This document shows positions 1 to 13,684 of a DNA stretch of 64,000 nucleotides, piece after piece (position 1 is the stretch's first letter; each line of letters begins with the position of its first letter). The notes beneath the pieces are model-generated. The model did no database searches and was not told the origin of the DNA. It saw nothing but the letters and a program-made list of their open reading frames with translations. Both the position numbers and the translations under genes were made by a program. Origin of the DNA: Mycolicibacterium xanthum. GTDB taxonomy: Bacteria > Actinomycetota > Actinomycetes > Mycobacteriales > Mycobacteriaceae. Location of the stretch: NCBI RefSeq assembly GCF_019710635.1, contig NZ_JAIFZS010000020.1, positions 82,017-146,016 on the forward strand. The letters run 5' to 3'.

Positions 1-2630
1 CGGTGCCCGAGCTGGCGGCCAGGACCGTATCGGCGCTGACCGAGCAGGCCCGGCTGCAGGTGGCCGGGCCGGTCGACGGCAAGCCGCCCTACCGGGTCGT
101 CGATCCGCAGCCGTTGATGGTGCTGCCCGACGCGGACAAGGGCGATCTGTTCTTCGACTTCGAGGGCGACCCGCTGTGGACGGCCGACGGCCGGGAGTGG
201 GGTCTGGAATACCTGTGGGGTGTGCTCACCACCACCGACGAGTTCCATCCGTTCTGGGCGCACGACCGGCCCGACGAACGGCAGGCGCTGCGCGACTTCC
301 TGTCGATGGTGGGCAAGCGCCGCCGCCGCCACCCCCACATGCACATCTACCACTATGCGGCCTACGAGAAGAGCGCACTGCTGCGGCTGGCCGGCCGCTA
401 CGGCGAGGGCGAGCGGGAGGTCGACGCGCTGCTCCGCGAAGGCGTGCTCGTCGACCTCTACCCGTTGGTGCGCAAGAGCATCCGGGTCGGCACCGAGAAC
501 TACAGCATCAAGAGCCTCGAACCGCTCTACATGGGCAACGAGTTGCGCACCGGCGAGGTCACCACGGCGACCGCATCGATCACCGAGTACGCCCGCTACT
601 GCGACCTGCGTGACGCCGGCCGCACCGACGAGGCGGCGACGGTGCTCAAGGAGATCGAGGAGTACAACCGCTACGACTGCCGCTCGACGCGCCGGCTGCG
701 CGACTGGCTGGTGGCGCGCGCCATCGAGTCGGGCGTGCCGCCCCGCGGCCCGCAGGTGGCGGCCGGCCCGGACCCGCAAGCCGCCGCCGAGGTCGACGCC
801 GTGGAACGCAGGCTGCTGAAGTTCGCCGGCGACGGTGTGGCCGAGCGCACGCCCGAGCAGACCGCGGTGGCGATGGTGGCCGCAGCCAAGGGCTTTCACC
901 AGCGCGAAGACAAGCCGTTCTGGTGGGGCCACTTCGACCGGGTCAACAACCCGGTCGAGGAATGGGCCGACAGCGCCGGCGTGTTCATCGTCGAGGACCA
1001 CGACATCGTCACCGACTGGCACCTGCCACCGCGGGCCCGCAAACCGCAACGGCACCTTCGGTTGTTCGGCGAGATCGCCGCCGGCGAGCTGACCGAGGAC
1101 ATGTACGCGCTCTACGATCCCCCGTCGCCGGCCGGCCTGGCCGAGGACCCGGACCGCCGCGGGTTCGGCAAGGTGAAAGTCATCGGCTGCGACGACCCCG
1201 ACGTGCCCACCGAGGTCGTGATCGCCGAGCGGCAACCCAAGGACGCCGACACGTTCTCCCGGACACCGTTCGCGCTGACCCCGGGCCCGCCCTTCGGCAC
1301 CGGGCAACTGCGCGAAGCGATCGCCGCCGCCGCAGCCGATTACGCCGACGGTCTGCCCGCGCTGCCCGACGATGCGATGACGGACCTGTTGTTGCGCCGC
1401 CCGCCCCGCACCCACAGCGGAAAACCACTGCCCCGCAGCGGAATCCCCGCCGATGACATCACCGCGGCACTGCTCGGCCTGCAGGATTCCTACCTGGCCG
1501 TGCACGGACCGCCGGGCACCGGGAAGACGTTCACCGCCGCACGGGTGATCGCGACACTGGTCAACGCACACGGCTGGCGGGTCGGCGTGGTGGCACAGTC
1601 GCACGCGGTGGTCGAGAACCTGTTCGGCGACGTGATGGCCGCCGGCGTCGGCGGCGACCGGGTCGGCAAGAAACTACAGACCGTCAACACCGGCTGGACC
1701 GAACTGGGTCGCCACGACTACGCCGGCTTCCTCGCCCGAGACGGCGGTTGCGTGGTCGGCGGCACGGCGTGGGACTTCGCCAACGCCAACAAGATCGGCG
1801 AACGCAGCCTGGACCTGCTGGTCGTCGAGGAGGCCGGTCAGTTCAGCCTCGCCAACACCATCGCGGTGTCGCGGGCGGCCCGTAACCTGCTGCTGCTCGG
1901 CGACCCCCAGCAGCTCCCCCAGGTCAGCCAGGGCACCCATCCCGAACCGGTCGACCGTTCGGCACTCGGCTGGCTGGTCGAGGGGCAGCACACCCTGCCG
2001 CCCGAACGCGGGTACTTCCTCGACCGGTCCTACCGCATGCATCCCGCCGTGTGCCACGCGGTGTCACGGCTGTCCTACGACAACCGGCTGCGTTCGGCCG
2101 ACGAGATCGCCGCGGCGCGCCGACTCGACGGCATCGCACCCGGGCTGCGGACGATGCCGGTGCCCCACAGCGGCAACGCGACCGAGAGCCCCGAGGAAGC
2201 CGGGGCGATCGTCGACGAGATCCGGCGCCTGCTGGGCACCGCGTGGACCGATGAGAACGGCACCCGTCCGCTGCGCCAGGCCGACGTCCTGGTGGTCACG
2301 CCCTACAACAGCCAGGTCGTGCTGGTCCGTCGCCGGCTCGACGCGGCGGGCCTGAACGGGGTCCGTGCGGGCACCGTCGACAAGTTCCAGGGCCAGCAGG
2401 CGCCGGTGGTGTTCGTCTCGATGACGGCGTCCTCCGTCGATGACGTCCCCCGCGGAGTCGCGTTCCTGCTCAACCGGAACCGGCTCAACGTCGCGGTGAG
2501 CCGGGCCAAGTACCTCGCGCTGATCGTGCGTTCCACGGCGCTGACCGAATACCTGCCGACCACCCCGGAGCGGTTGGTGGAGTTGGGGGCGTTCCTGGCG
2601 CTGAGCGGGTGTGGTACACCCGACCGGTGA
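1..2630 (+). CDS. TM0106-type RecB-like nuclease / SF1 helicase, 5' end outside window
   Basis: The last 875 codons are visible; the reading frame is open to the window edge, so the true start lies upstream (family members exceed 1100 aa). An RNase H-like exonuclease part near visible residues 45-240 starts with the acidic motif FFDFEGDP. An SF1B (Upf1/DNA2-like) helicase follows, with Walker A HGPPGTGKT near residue 500, Walker B LLVVEEAGQ, LGDPQQLPQ, VVTPYNSQ, DKFQGQQAP and a C-terminal NVAVSRAK. This is the expected domain order for Rv1251c-type proteins. It probably unwinds and trims nucleic acid; the substrate is unknown. The stop overlaps the next gene's GTG by 4 nt. Confidence 0.85.
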   Translation, partial: VPELAARTVSALTEQARLQVAGPVDGKPPYRVVDPQPLMVLPDADKGDLFFDFEGDPLWTADGREWGLEYLWGVLTTTDEFHPFWAHDRPDERQALRDFLSMVGKRRRRHPHMHIYHYAAYEKSALLRLAGRYGEGEREVDALLREGVLVDLYPLVRKSIRVGTENYSIKSLEPLYMGNELRTGEVTTATASITEYARYCDLRDAGRTDEAATVLKEIEEYNRYDCRSTRRLRDWLVARAIESGVPPRGPQVAAGPDPQAAAEVDAVERRLLKFAGDGVAERTPEQTAVAMVAAAKGFHQREDKPFWWGHFDRVNNPVEEWADSAGVFIVEDHDIVTDWHLPPRARKPQRHLRLFGEIAAGELTEDMYALYDPPSPAGLAEDPDRRGFGKVKVIGCDDPDVPTEVVIAERQPKDADTFSRTPFALTPGPPFGTGQLREAIAAAAADYADGLPALPDDAMTDLLLRRPPRTHSGKPLPRSGIPADDITAALLGLQDSYLAVHGPPGTGKTFTAARVIATLVNAHGWRVGVVAQSHAVVENLFGDVMAAGVGGDRVGKKLQTVNTGWTELGRHDYAGFLARDGGCVVGGTAWDFANANKIGERSLDLLVVEEAGQFSLANTIAVSRAARNLLLLGDPQQLPQVSQGTHPEPVDRSALGWLVEGQHTLPPERGYFLDRSYRMHPAVCHAVSRLSYDNRLRSADEIAAARRLDGIAPGLRTMPVPHSGNATESPEEAGAIVDEIRRLLGTAWTDENGTRPLRQADVLVVTPYNSQVVLVRRRLDAAGLNGVRAGTVDKFQGQQAPVVFVSMTASSVDDVPRGVAFLLNRNRLNVAVSRAKYLALIVRSTALTEYLPTTPERLVELGAFLALSGCGTPDR

Positions 2631-3994
2631 CCGAACCGCTAACCGCACGACTGTCGGCGATCGTCGGATCCCGCCATGTCAGCACCGATCCCGACGTGCT
2701 GGCCGGCCGCAGTGTCGACCACACCGGCCGCTATCGGGGCCGCGCCAGCACGCTGGTGCGGCCGGGGTCGAGCGCCGAGGTCTCCGACGTGCTGCGGGCG
2801 TGCCGGGCGGCCGGCGTGCGCGTCACCGTGCAGGGCGGCCGCACCTCCCTGGTCGCGGGCACCGTCCCGGAGAACGACGACGTGCTGCTGTCCACCGAGC
2901 GGCTGCGTGACATCGGCGACGTGGACGTGGCCGAGCGCCGGGTGCACGTCGGCGCCGGGGTGACGCTGGCCGAGGTGCAGCGCGCCGCCGGCGCGGCCGG
3001 GCTGGTGTTCGGTGTCGACCTGGCCGCCCGGGATTCGGCCACCGTCGGCGGCATGGCCTCCACCAACGCCGGGGGCCTGCGCACGGTCTGCTACGGCAAC
3101 ATGGGCGAGCAGGTGATCGGACTCGACGTCGTGCTGCCCGACGGGTCGGTGGTGCACCGGCACAGCGAGGTCCGCAGCGACAACACCGGCTACGACCTCA
3201 CCGCACTGTTCGTCGGCGCCGAGGGCACTCTCGGCGTGATCACCGGGCTGGACCTGCGCCTGTACCCGGCGCCCCGCACCCGCGTCACCGCGATCTGCGG
3301 TTTCGCCGACCTCGACGCGCTGGTCGCCACCGGCCGGGTGTTCCGCGACATCGAGGGCATCGCCGCGCTCGAGCTGATCGACGCCCGGGCCAGCGCCCTG
3401 ACCGCCGAGCACGTCGGCGTCGCCGCACCCGTGGACGGCGCCTGGCAGCTGCTCATCGAGCTGGCCGGAGACCAGACGGGTGACGACCTCACCGAACGCC
3501 TCGCCGACGCGCTGGCCGACGCGGAGCTGGCCGGCGAGCCGGCCGTCGGCGTGGACGCCACCGCGCAACAACGGCTCTGGCAGGTCCGCGAGGCCGTCGC
3601 CGAGGTCCTCGGCGTGTACGGCCCACCGCTGAAGTTCGATGTGTCACTGCCGCTTTCGGCGGTCTCCGGGTTCGCCGACGCGTCGACCGAGCTGGTGGCC
3701 GAGCACGCACCCGAGGCCCTGCCGGTGCTGTTCGGGCACATCGGGGAGGGAAATCTGCACCTCAACATCGTGCGCTGCGCGCTGACCGGCGCCGCGGAGC
3801 AGGGGCTGTACACGGCGATGATGGACTTGATCGCGGGCATGGGCGGCAACGTCAGCTCCGAACACGGCGTCGGGAGCCGCAAACGCCACTACGTGTCGAT
3901 GGCCCGCAGCCAGGCCGACATCGCCGCGATGCGGGTGGTGAAGTCCGCGTTCGATCCCACCGGCTATCTGAACCCGGCCGTGCTGTTCGACTAG
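2627..3994 (+). CDS. FAD-linked oxidase (GlcD/D-2-hydroxyacid dehydrogenase family)
   Basis: This 455-residue flavoprotein has an N-terminal FAD-binding type 4 domain (about residues 35-210: GMASTNAGG, GAEGTLGVIT) and a C-terminal oxidase domain (HIGEGNLHLN, SSEHGVGSRKRHY, DPTGYLNP). This layout is typical of D-lactate, glycolate and D-2-hydroxyglutarate dehydrogenases; the exact 2-hydroxyacid cannot be read from sequence. GTG at 2627 overlaps the upstream stop (GTGA), which suggests translational coupling and makes it preferable to the GTG at 2609. I do not recall this gene in the M. tuberculosis order, so it may be a lineage-specific insertion between the helicase and the MFS gene. Confidence 0.85.
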   Translation: MTEPLTARLSAIVGSRHVSTDPDVLAGRSVDHTGRYRGRASTLVRPGSSAEVSDVLRACRAAGVRVTVQGGRTSLVAGTVPENDDVLLSTERLRDIGDVDVAERRVHVGAGVTLAEVQRAAGAAGLVFGVDLAARDSATVGGMASTNAGGLRTVCYGNMGEQVIGLDVVLPDGSVVHRHSEVRSDNTGYDLTALFVGAEGTLGVITGLDLRLYPAPRTRVTAICGFADLDALVATGRVFRDIEGIAALELIDARASALTAEHVGVAAPVDGAWQLLIELAGDQTGDDLTERLADALADAELAGEPAVGVDATAQQRLWQVREAVAEVLGVYGPPLKFDVSLPLSAVSGFADASTELVAEHAPEALPVLFGHIGEGNLHLNIVRCALTGAAEQGLYTAMMDLIAGMGGNVSSEHGVGSRKRHYVSMARSQADIAAMRVVKSAFDPTGYLNPAVLFD

Positions 3995-4001
3995 CGAACG
4001 G

Positions 4002-5846
4002 TTATCCGCGCGAGTGCCTGCCGTAGGTGTCGGGATCCTCGCCACGGTGGTACCCGCCCTCGCCGACGAACGGGTGACCGTCGTGAGCGTCGGCGGGGCG
4101 AACACCGTTGTGGTGGTCGACCGGTTCGGGCGTGGCGAGCAGTTGGTCGAGGATGTCGCGCCACTCCTGGGGATCGGGCTGCGGCGCCGGCGGAGCCGCC
4201 GGACGACCGGCCAGGGGTTCGGTGGCCGGGTCGGCGACGTCGTCATCCCGGTGCACGATGTACTCGACGTAGTCGTCGTCGTCGAAGAACCCGCCGTCCT
4301 CGTCGGCATGGCCGGGGTATCCGTCGTCGTGGGCGGCGGGCCGCGCGACGGCCGGGTCGGGTATCCGCCGAGACCCGCCGAACCCGATCAGGAACAGCGC
4401 GGCGATCACCCCGAACAGCGCCACGAACGCGGGCAACAGCATCGACTGCGACATCGCCGCGGCGAACGGTGCGTGTAGGAACTCCGGCAGCTGCACGACC
4501 GAACCCTCCGAGCGCGGCGCGGCGGCGTCGGCACCGGGTATCTCGGCCGACAGCCGCGACGACATGAACGCCGCCATGCCCGCGCTGCCCAGCACCGAGC
4601 CGACCTGGCGGGTGCTGTTGTACACGCCGGACCCGGCGCCGGCCAGCTGTGGCGGCAGATTGCGGGTGGCGGTGGCGGCCAGCGGCGACCAGATGAAGGC
4701 CATACCGACACCCATCGCGGTCAGCGGGAGGACCAGTCGCCAGATCGGTGTGGTCGGGGCCATCTCGATCGACAGCCAGGTCAGGCCTATCGCCATCACC
4801 GAGAAGCCGAAGCCGATCACCGGCCTGGGGTGTGCACGGTCGACGATCCGGCCCACCACCGGCGCCAGCACCCCGGTGGCGACCGCCATCGGGGCGGTCA
4901 GCAGCGCGGCCCGCGTCGGCGTCAGCCCGCACACCACCTGCGCATAGAACATCAGCGGCAGGATCATCGACGTGACGACGAAGCCGATGGTCGCCACGCC
5001 GAGGTTGGACAGCGAGAAGTCACGATCACCGAAGATCTGCAACGGGATCAGCGGTTCACCGGTGTTGACCGACTGCCAGTAGACGAACGCCGCCATGATG
5101 ACCAGACCGATCGCGATGGTTGCCCAGATCCACAGTGCCCAGTGGTAGGACTGCCCCTCCTGCAGCGCGAAGACGATCAGGAACATCCCGACGCCCGACA
5201 GCACGACGCCGGGCAGATCGAACCGGTGGGTCTGGGTGGGCAGCACCGGCACCAGCCAGACCGCAAGGGCCAGGCCGGCGATGCCGACGGGCACGTTGAC
5301 GAAGAAGATCCACTGCCAGCCCAGGTGATCGACCAGTACCCCGCCGGCGAGCGGACCGAACAGGGTGGCCACCCCGGCGGTGGCGCCCCACACGCTCATC
5401 GCGACACCGCGATGGTGGGGCGGAAAGATCCGGGTGATCACCGACAGCGTCTGCGGTGTGAGAAGCGCGGCACCCACGCCCTGCACCACCCGGGCCGCCA
5501 CCAGCATGCCGATGGTGCCCGACAGGCCGCACCACAGCGACGCCGCGGTGAAGACCGTGAGCCCGAGCAGGTAGACGTTCTTGGGGCCGTAGCGGTCCCC
5601 CAGCCTGCCGGAGACCAGCAGCGGCACGGCGTAGGCCAGCAGGTAGGCGCTGGTCACCCAGATCACCGCGTCGTAGTCCGCGCCCAGCTTGGTCATGATC
5701 GCCGGATTGGCGACGGCGACGATAGTTGCGTCGACCACGATCATGAAGAAGCCGACCAGCAGCGCCCACAGTGCATGCCAGGGGTTCTGCGGGGTGGCGG
5801 ACCCGGCCTGCGGGGTCACGGTCTGGTGTTCAACAGGATTGGGCAC
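4002..5846 (-). CDS. MFS multidrug exporter, DHA2/EmrB-QacA type (14 TM)
   Basis: About 614 residues with some fourteen hydrophobic segments between residues 20 and 500, and a long acidic, histidine-rich cytoplasmic tail containing a run of four aspartates. MFS motif A appears as [12 protein letters not shown] after TM2, and motif C-like glycines lie in TM5. It corresponds by position to Rv1250. Drug/proton antiport is inferred from the family; substrates are unknown. The start chosen is the GTG at 5846 (VPNPVEHQT); the frame stays open to 5945, so a longer N-terminus is possible. It is convergent with the FAD oxidase gene (7 nt apart). Confidence 0.85.
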   Translation of the reverse strand: MPNPVEHQTVTPQAGSATPQNPWHALWALLVGFFMIVVDATIVAVANPAIMTKLGADYDAVIWVTSAYLLAYAVPLLVSGRLGDRYGPKNVYLLGLTVFTAASLWCGLSGTIGMLVAARVVQGVGAALLTPQTLSVITRIFPPHHRGVAMSVWGATAGVATLFGPLAGGVLVDHLGWQWIFFVNVPVGIAGLALAVWLVPVLPTQTHRFDLPGVVLSGVGMFLIVFALQEGQSYHWALWIWATIAIGLVIMAAFVYWQSVNTGEPLIPLQIFGDRDFSLSNLGVATIGFVVTSMILPLMFYAQVVCGLTPTRAALLTAPMAVATGVLAPVVGRIVDRAHPRPVIGFGFSVMAIGLTWLSIEMAPTTPIWRLVLPLTAMGVGMAFIWSPLAATATRNLPPQLAGAGSGVYNSTRQVGSVLGSAGMAAFMSSRLSAEIPGADAAAPRSEGSVVQLPEFLHAPFAAAMSQSMLLPAFVALFGVIAALFLIGFGGSRRIPDPAVARPAAHDDGYPGHADEDGGFFDDDDYVEYIVHRDDDVADPATEPLAGRPAAPPAPQPDPQEWRDILDQLLATPEPVDHHNGVRPADAHDGHPFVGEGGYHRGEDPDTYGRHSRG

Positions 5847-5962
5847 AGGGATTCGGCGTGGTTTTCGGCTAAGGGTCGGTGTGCAGAGCGCACGATGACG
5901 TCGGTTCCCGACGCTACGTATCGACGGGTATCCGGACAAGTTCACCGGCCGGCCCCGGCGGG

Positions 5963-7195
5963 TCAGGCGGCTTCGGCGACGGCCTCACCAGCGACGGCGG
6001 GCGCCGGTGCGTTCTTGTGCACACCGGTGACCAGCAGCGCGCCGAGCGCGACGACGACGCCGACCGACATGACCGTCGCCATCGCAAACTCGTCGTTGCC
6101 GAGCACCCCGACCAGCGGGGCGACGGCCGCCCCCACCCCGAACTGCGCCGCACCGAGCAGTGCCGCCGCGGTGCCCGCAGCGTCGGGATGACGGGTCAGG
6201 GCTACGGCGGGCGCGTTGGGGATCACCAGGCCCATTGCGGCCAGGATCGCCCACACCGGCACGACGAACCCGACCAGTCCGCCGACGTGGGCGACCGTCA
6301 GCGCGACGAACACCGCGCCGGCGGCGGACGCGGCGAACAGCGCCCACACCATGATCTGCTGCGGCGAGAACCTGCGTAGCAGAACGACGTTGAACTGGGT
6401 GGCTCCGATCAGCGCGATCGCACCGGCGCCGAACACCAGCGCGAACGCCCCCTGGCCCAGCCCGTAGCGGCCCTGCAGCACGAACGAGGCGCCCGAGATG
6501 TAGGCGAACAGCCCCGACATGCCCAGCGCGGCCACCACCACCAGCGTGACGAACCGCAGGTCGCGAAGCAGCTCGAGGTAGGTCGAGATGATGCCGCGCA
6601 CCTTCAGCGGGCGCCGGTGATCGACCGGCAGGGTCTCGGGCAACGCCACGACGGCCATCACCAGCAGCGCGCCGGCCACGACCACCAGGGCGGCGAACAC
6701 CCAGTGCCAGGACGCGCGCAGCAGCACCGCCGCGCCCAGCGAGGGCGCCACCACCGGCGCCACGCCCAGCACCAGCATCAGCCGCGACATCACCGTCGCG
6801 GCGGCGGAACCGGCGAACAGGTCACCGACGACGGCGACCGCCACCACCATCGCCGCGGCGGCGCCCACCCCCTGCAGTCCACGCGCGATGCCCAGCATGA
6901 GGATGTTCGGCGCGAACAAGCACAGCAACGAGGCGGCCATGTGCAGCAGGATCCCGGCGATCAGCGGTTTGCGGCGGCCCAGCGAGTCGGACAGCGGTCC
7001 GATGACGAGTTGGCCGAGGGCCAGGCCCGCCAGCGTTCCGGTCAGGGTCAGCTGCGCCACCGAGGAGGTCAGCGACAGCTCGTCGGCGATCTTGGGCAAC
7101 GCCGGCAGATACATGTCGATGGTCAGCGGCCCCAGGGCCACCAACAGGCCCAGCACCACGATCATCTTGGTCCTGCTCGGCTGCCTGACGTCCAT
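5963..7195 (-). CDS. Bcr/CflA-family multidrug efflux MFS transporter (12 TM)
   Basis: A 410-residue, very hydrophobic protein with about twelve TM segments. The opening [16 protein letters not shown] and the motif [12 protein letters not shown] at the TM2-TM3 loop are characteristic of the Bcr/CflA drug-resistance branch of the MFS. It is predicted to be a proton-driven exporter in the inner membrane; substrates are unknown. Start taken as ATG 7195 (MDVRQPSRT); a GTG at 7213 would add six residues. It ends 116 nt upstream of the chosen start of the next MFS gene on the same strand, so two unrelated exporters lie in tandem. Confidence 0.85.
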   Translation of the reverse strand: MDVRQPSRTKMIVVLGLLVALGPLTIDMYLPALPKIADELSLTSSVAQLTLTGTLAGLALGQLVIGPLSDSLGRRKPLIAGILLHMAASLLCLFAPNILMLGIARGLQGVGAAAAMVVAVAVVGDLFAGSAAATVMSRLMLVLGVAPVVAPSLGAAVLLRASWHWVFAALVVVAGALLVMAVVALPETLPVDHRRPLKVRGIISTYLELLRDLRFVTLVVVAALGMSGLFAYISGASFVLQGRYGLGQGAFALVFGAGAIALIGATQFNVVLLRRFSPQQIMVWALFAASAAGAVFVALTVAHVGGLVGFVVPVWAILAAMGLVIPNAPAVALTRHPDAAGTAAALLGAAQFGVGAAVAPLVGVLGNDEFAMATVMSVGVVVALGALLVTGVHKNAPAPAVAGEAVAEAA

Positions 7196-7378
7196 TGCCG
7201 GGGATGATGCCACGGATATGGTTAGCGTCGCTTCCCAATAGTTTCTTCCCGCCGGACCAGACCGTGACGGCGATCACCTGCGGGCACCGCGCACCCGTCC
7301 CCATTCGTTTGACAGGCGTTAGCCTGGACACATCGCGCCGAGAGACGGTCCGACAGGCTCACCCGAGGAGGGCCGACC

Positions 7379-8122
7379 ATGAGTGCCCGGTCACGCGCCA
7401 AGAGCCAGTCGCCGGCGGTCGCCGATGAGGATCCCGGCGCCGCGGCCAAGGTGCTGTCCCAGATCGTCGAGCGCGGCGCCCGGGTGCAGGGGCCCGCGGT
7501 CAAGGCCTACGTCCAGCAGTTGCGCGACGCCGACCCGGGTGCCGCCCCCGCCGACATCGTCAAGAAACTCGACGCCCGTTACATGGCCGCGGTGATGGCC
7601 AGCGGTGCCGCCGTCGGATCGGCCGCCGCGTTCCCGGGCGTCGGCACGCTGGTGGCGATGTCGGCGATCGCCGGCGAGACGGTGGTGTTCCTGGAGGCGA
7701 CCGCGGTGTACGTGCTGGCCGTCGCCGAGGTGCACGGCATCCCCGCCGAGCACCGCGAGCGGCGCCGCGCACTGGTGCTCGCGGTGCTCGTCGGCGAGGA
7801 CGGCAGGCGGGCCGTCTCCGACCTGCTGGGGCCCGGCCGGACCAGCGGTGCGTGGCTGTCCGACGGCGCGGCGACGCTGCCGTTGCCCGCGCTGTCCCAG
7901 CTGAACACCCGACTGGTCCGTTACTTCGTCAAGCGCTACACACTCAAGCGCGGCGCGATCGCGTTCGGCAAGATGCTGCCGGTCGGTATCGGCGCGGCCG
8001 TCGGCGGGGTGGGAAACCGGCTGATGGCCAAGAAGATCATCGCCAACGCCCACAGCGCGTTCGGCAATCCGCCGCCCCGGTGGCCCGCCACGCTGCATCT
8101 GCTGCCCCCGCCGCGCCCTTGA
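7379..8122 (+). CDS. Conserved membrane protein upstream of kgd (Rv1249c-like)
   Basis: A 247-residue protein with hydrophobic, Ala/Gly-rich segments around residues 65-120 and near the C-terminus (about 195-225), and a charged N-terminus. A strong ribosome binding site (GAGGAGGG at 7365) lies 6 nt before ATG 7379. It keeps the same orientation and position directly upstream of kgd as Rv1249c. No catalytic motif is visible and the function is unknown; conserved adjacency to kgd is the only hint. Confidence 0.75.
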   Translation: MSARSRAKSQSPAVADEDPGAAAKVLSQIVERGARVQGPAVKAYVQQLRDADPGAAPADIVKKLDARYMAAVMASGAAVGSAAAFPGVGTLVAMSAIAGETVVFLEATAVYVLAVAEVHGIPAEHRERRRALVLAVLVGEDGRRAVSDLLGPGRTSGAWLSDGAATLPLPALSQLNTRLVRYFVKRYTLKRGAIAFGKMLPVGIGAAVGGVGNRLMAKKIIANAHSAFGNPPPRWPATLHLLPPPRP

Positions 8123-8329
8123 CCGCAGCGCGTCGCCCGCTCGTCGCCACCCACCACACCGCTGGGCGATGACGCGGCGACCATCACCACGTTGCGTGGT
8201 CCCCCCGATGGTAGAAGCGCTAGCCTTTATACGGCGGAAACTCGGGAAGACCGCACACCGGGTTCGAAATGGGGCGGCCGGCTGCCGGGGGCACTGGCCC
8301 GAAGCGAAGAATTGAGGCGAAGAACGGCC

Positions 8330-12084
<3,755 letters not shown>

Positions 12085-12085
<1 letters not shown>

Positions 12086-12159
12086 GCCCGGCGGCGGCTT
12101 CGTTCCGCGAGCCCGGCGGCGGCTTCATTCCGCGAGCCCGGCGGCGGCTTCGTTCCGCG
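12085..12159. repeat. Tandem repeat, 3 x 25 bp, starting in the kgd stop codon
   Basis: Three head-to-tail 25-bp units lie at 12085-12109, 12110-12134 and 12135-12159. The second differs from the others by one base (CTTCATT versus CTTCGTT). The first base is the A of the kgd TGA stop. The array runs straight into a dispersed palindromic element. Confidence 0.9.
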
Positions 12160-12238
12160 AGCGCGCGGGTCTGCACGTCGGCGCGCCGAAGACGCCGGCA
12201 TTTCCCGCGCCGTCGCGGGCGTCGAACGCGCGCTGTCG
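12157..12238 (+). repeat. Dispersed palindromic element, copy A
   Basis: GC-rich imperfect inverted repeat with left arm GCGAGCGCGCGGGTCTGCA and a right part containing GCCGGCATTTCCCGCG and AACGCGCGCTGTCGG. Related copies are at 13560, 17787, 49517, 50201 and 63831. This copy lies between convergent kgd and the DUF732 gene, where it could also act as a transcription stop. Confidence 0.7.
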
Positions 12239-12246
12239 GACCCTCG

Positions 12247-12591
12247 TCAGCCGAAGAACGAGAACGGCCGGCCGTCGGTGAGCGCGGTGACGGCCCGCGG
12301 GCAGAACATCTGGATGGCCAGGCCGGTGAACATGGTCGCCGGTCCGAGCGGACGGCCCAGCGTCTCGGCGACGTCGGCGGCGACGTCGGCGACGTCCTGC
12401 CCGGGTTCGGCGAGCATCGGGCACACCGATTCTCCCACCCGCACCGCGGTGGCCGGGTCGACCCCGTCGATGCGGTAATGCTCCAGCGCCGACAGGAAGG
12501 CGTCGGTGCTCGGGTCGGCCTGCGCCGGCGCGGCGGACAACATCGCCGCGAAGGCGACGGCCACGGCCACGGCCGGGTAGCGGATCTTCAT
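12247..12591 (-). CDS. Secreted DUF732-type small protein
   Basis: A 114-residue protein with an N-terminal Sec signal peptide (MKIRYPAV..., hydrophobic core, predicted cleavage after AQA near residue 24). The mature part fits the mycobacterial DUF732 family (TDAFLSALEHYRIDG, a conserved Cys pair, and GxxxATMF). The start is the ATG just before the signal peptide, with CAGGG upstream; the frame is open to 12651 but that extension is not signal-like. Exported; function unknown. Confidence 0.75.
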   Translation of the reverse strand: MKIRYPAVAVAVAFAAMLSAAPAQADPSTDAFLSALEHYRIDGVDPATAVRVGESVCPMLAEPGQDVADVAADVAETLGRPLGPATMFTGLAIQMFCPRAVTALTDGRPFSFFG

Positions 12592-12728
12592 GCCCTGATT
12601 TTCGCCGGCCGGCCCGCCGTCATTACTCAGCCCCGTCCCGGCGACGCGCACCCGTCGTACTCGGGACCGCGGGTACCGGGTAGCCTCACACCTACTCGAC
12701 GCGCGTAGAACATCACGAGGGAGTGGAT

Positions 12729-13559
12729 ATGCAGGGCTTCGCCGGAAAGGTGGCCGTCGTGACCGGCGCCGGCTCGGGCATCGGTCAGGCGCTCGCGATC
12801 GAACTCGGCCGCTCCGGCGCCAGCGTCGCGATCAGCGACGTCGATACCGAGGGCCTGGCGGTCACCGAAGAACGCCTGAAGGCGATCGGCGTGCCGGTGA
12901 AGTCCGACCGGCTCAACGTCACCGAGCGGGAGACGTTCCTGGCCTACGCCGACGAGGTGGCCGACCACTTCGGGAAGGTCAACCAGGTCTACAACAACGC
13001 CGGCATCGCGTTCACCGGCGACATCGAGGTCACGCAGTTCAAGGACATCGAACGCGTCATGGATGTCGACTTCTGGGGTGTCGTCAACGGCACCAAGGCG
13101 TTTCTCCCCCACCTGATCGCCTCCGGCGACGGCCACGTCGTCAACGTGTCCAGCGTGTTCGGGCTGTTCTCGGTGCCCGGCCAGGCCGCCTACAACTCCG
13201 CGAAGTTCGCGGTCCGCGGGTTCACCGAGGCGCTGCGCCAGGAGATGGCGTTGGCCGGCCACCCGGTCAGGGTCAGCTGCGTGCATCCTGGCGGGGTGAA
13301 GACGGCGATCGCCCGAAACGGCACCGCCGCCGAGGGACTGGACGCCGAAGAACTCGCGGCGACATTCGACAAGAAGCTCGCCAGCACCACCCCGGAGAAG
13401 GCCGCGCAGATCATCCTCGACGGCGTCCGCAAGAACAAGGCGCGCATCCTGGTCGGCAACGACGCCAAGATGATCGAGATCGTCATCCGCGCGGCCGGTG
13501 CCGGCTACCAGAGCTTGTTCCCGAAGTTCGTCGCGAAGATGTCGCCCACGAAGAACTGA
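12729..13559 (+). CDS. Short-chain dehydrogenase/reductase (Rv1245c-like)
   Basis: A 276-residue classical SDR. It has the Rossmann nucleotide motif TGAGSGIGQ near residue 12, NNAG near 90, catalytic Ser in NVSSVFGLF, and the catalytic YxxxK pair in AAYNSAKFAVRG. It should use NAD(P)H on a carbonyl or alcohol substrate that cannot be identified here. ATG 12729 sits 6 nt after GAGGGAG; the GTG at 12723 would overlap that site. Convergent with lpqZ. Confidence 0.9.
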   Translation: MQGFAGKVAVVTGAGSGIGQALAIELGRSGASVAISDVDTEGLAVTEERLKAIGVPVKSDRLNVTERETFLAYADEVADHFGKVNQVYNNAGIAFTGDIEVTQFKDIERVMDVDFWGVVNGTKAFLPHLIASGDGHVVNVSSVFGLFSVPGQAAYNSAKFAVRGFTEALRQEMALAGHPVRVSCVHPGGVKTAIARNGTAAEGLDAEELAATFDKKLASTTPEKAAQIILDGVRKNKARILVGNDAKMIEIVIRAAGAGYQSLFPKFVAKMSPTKN

Positions 13560-13637
13560 GCGCGCTCACCGGCGCCGAGCGCGCGCGAAAGGACGCCCGA
13601 ACCGGCGTGTCGACGCGCAGACGCGCTCGCTCGCCGA
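13560..13637 (-). repeat. Dispersed palindromic element, copy B
   Basis: Begins at the base after the stop of the short-chain dehydrogenase gene. Read on the minus strand it starts CGGCGAGCGAGCGCGTCTGC, contains GACACGCCGG, and ends in TTTCGCGCGCGCTCGG, matching the other copies. It lies between convergent genes. Confidence 0.7.
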
Positions 13638-13639
13638 AA

Positions 13640-13684
13640 GATCAGTGGCCGACAGATCAGTTGCCGACAGATCAGTTGCCGACA
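13640..13684. repeat. Tandem repeat, 3 x 15 bp, across the lpqZ 3' end
   Basis: Three 15-bp units of GATCAGTTGCCGACA (the first has a T-to-G change) occupy 13640-13654, 13655-13669 and 13670-13684. The lpqZ stop codon lies inside the innermost unit. Each unit carries the same TGA triplet on the lpqZ strand. Confidence 0.85.

Noticed and set aside
8186..8200. Hairpin ACCACG-TTG-CGTGGT between the Rv1249c-like gene and kgd
   Set aside because: Only a 6-bp stem with a 3-nt loop, and the two genes are likely co-transcribed; too weak to call a terminator.
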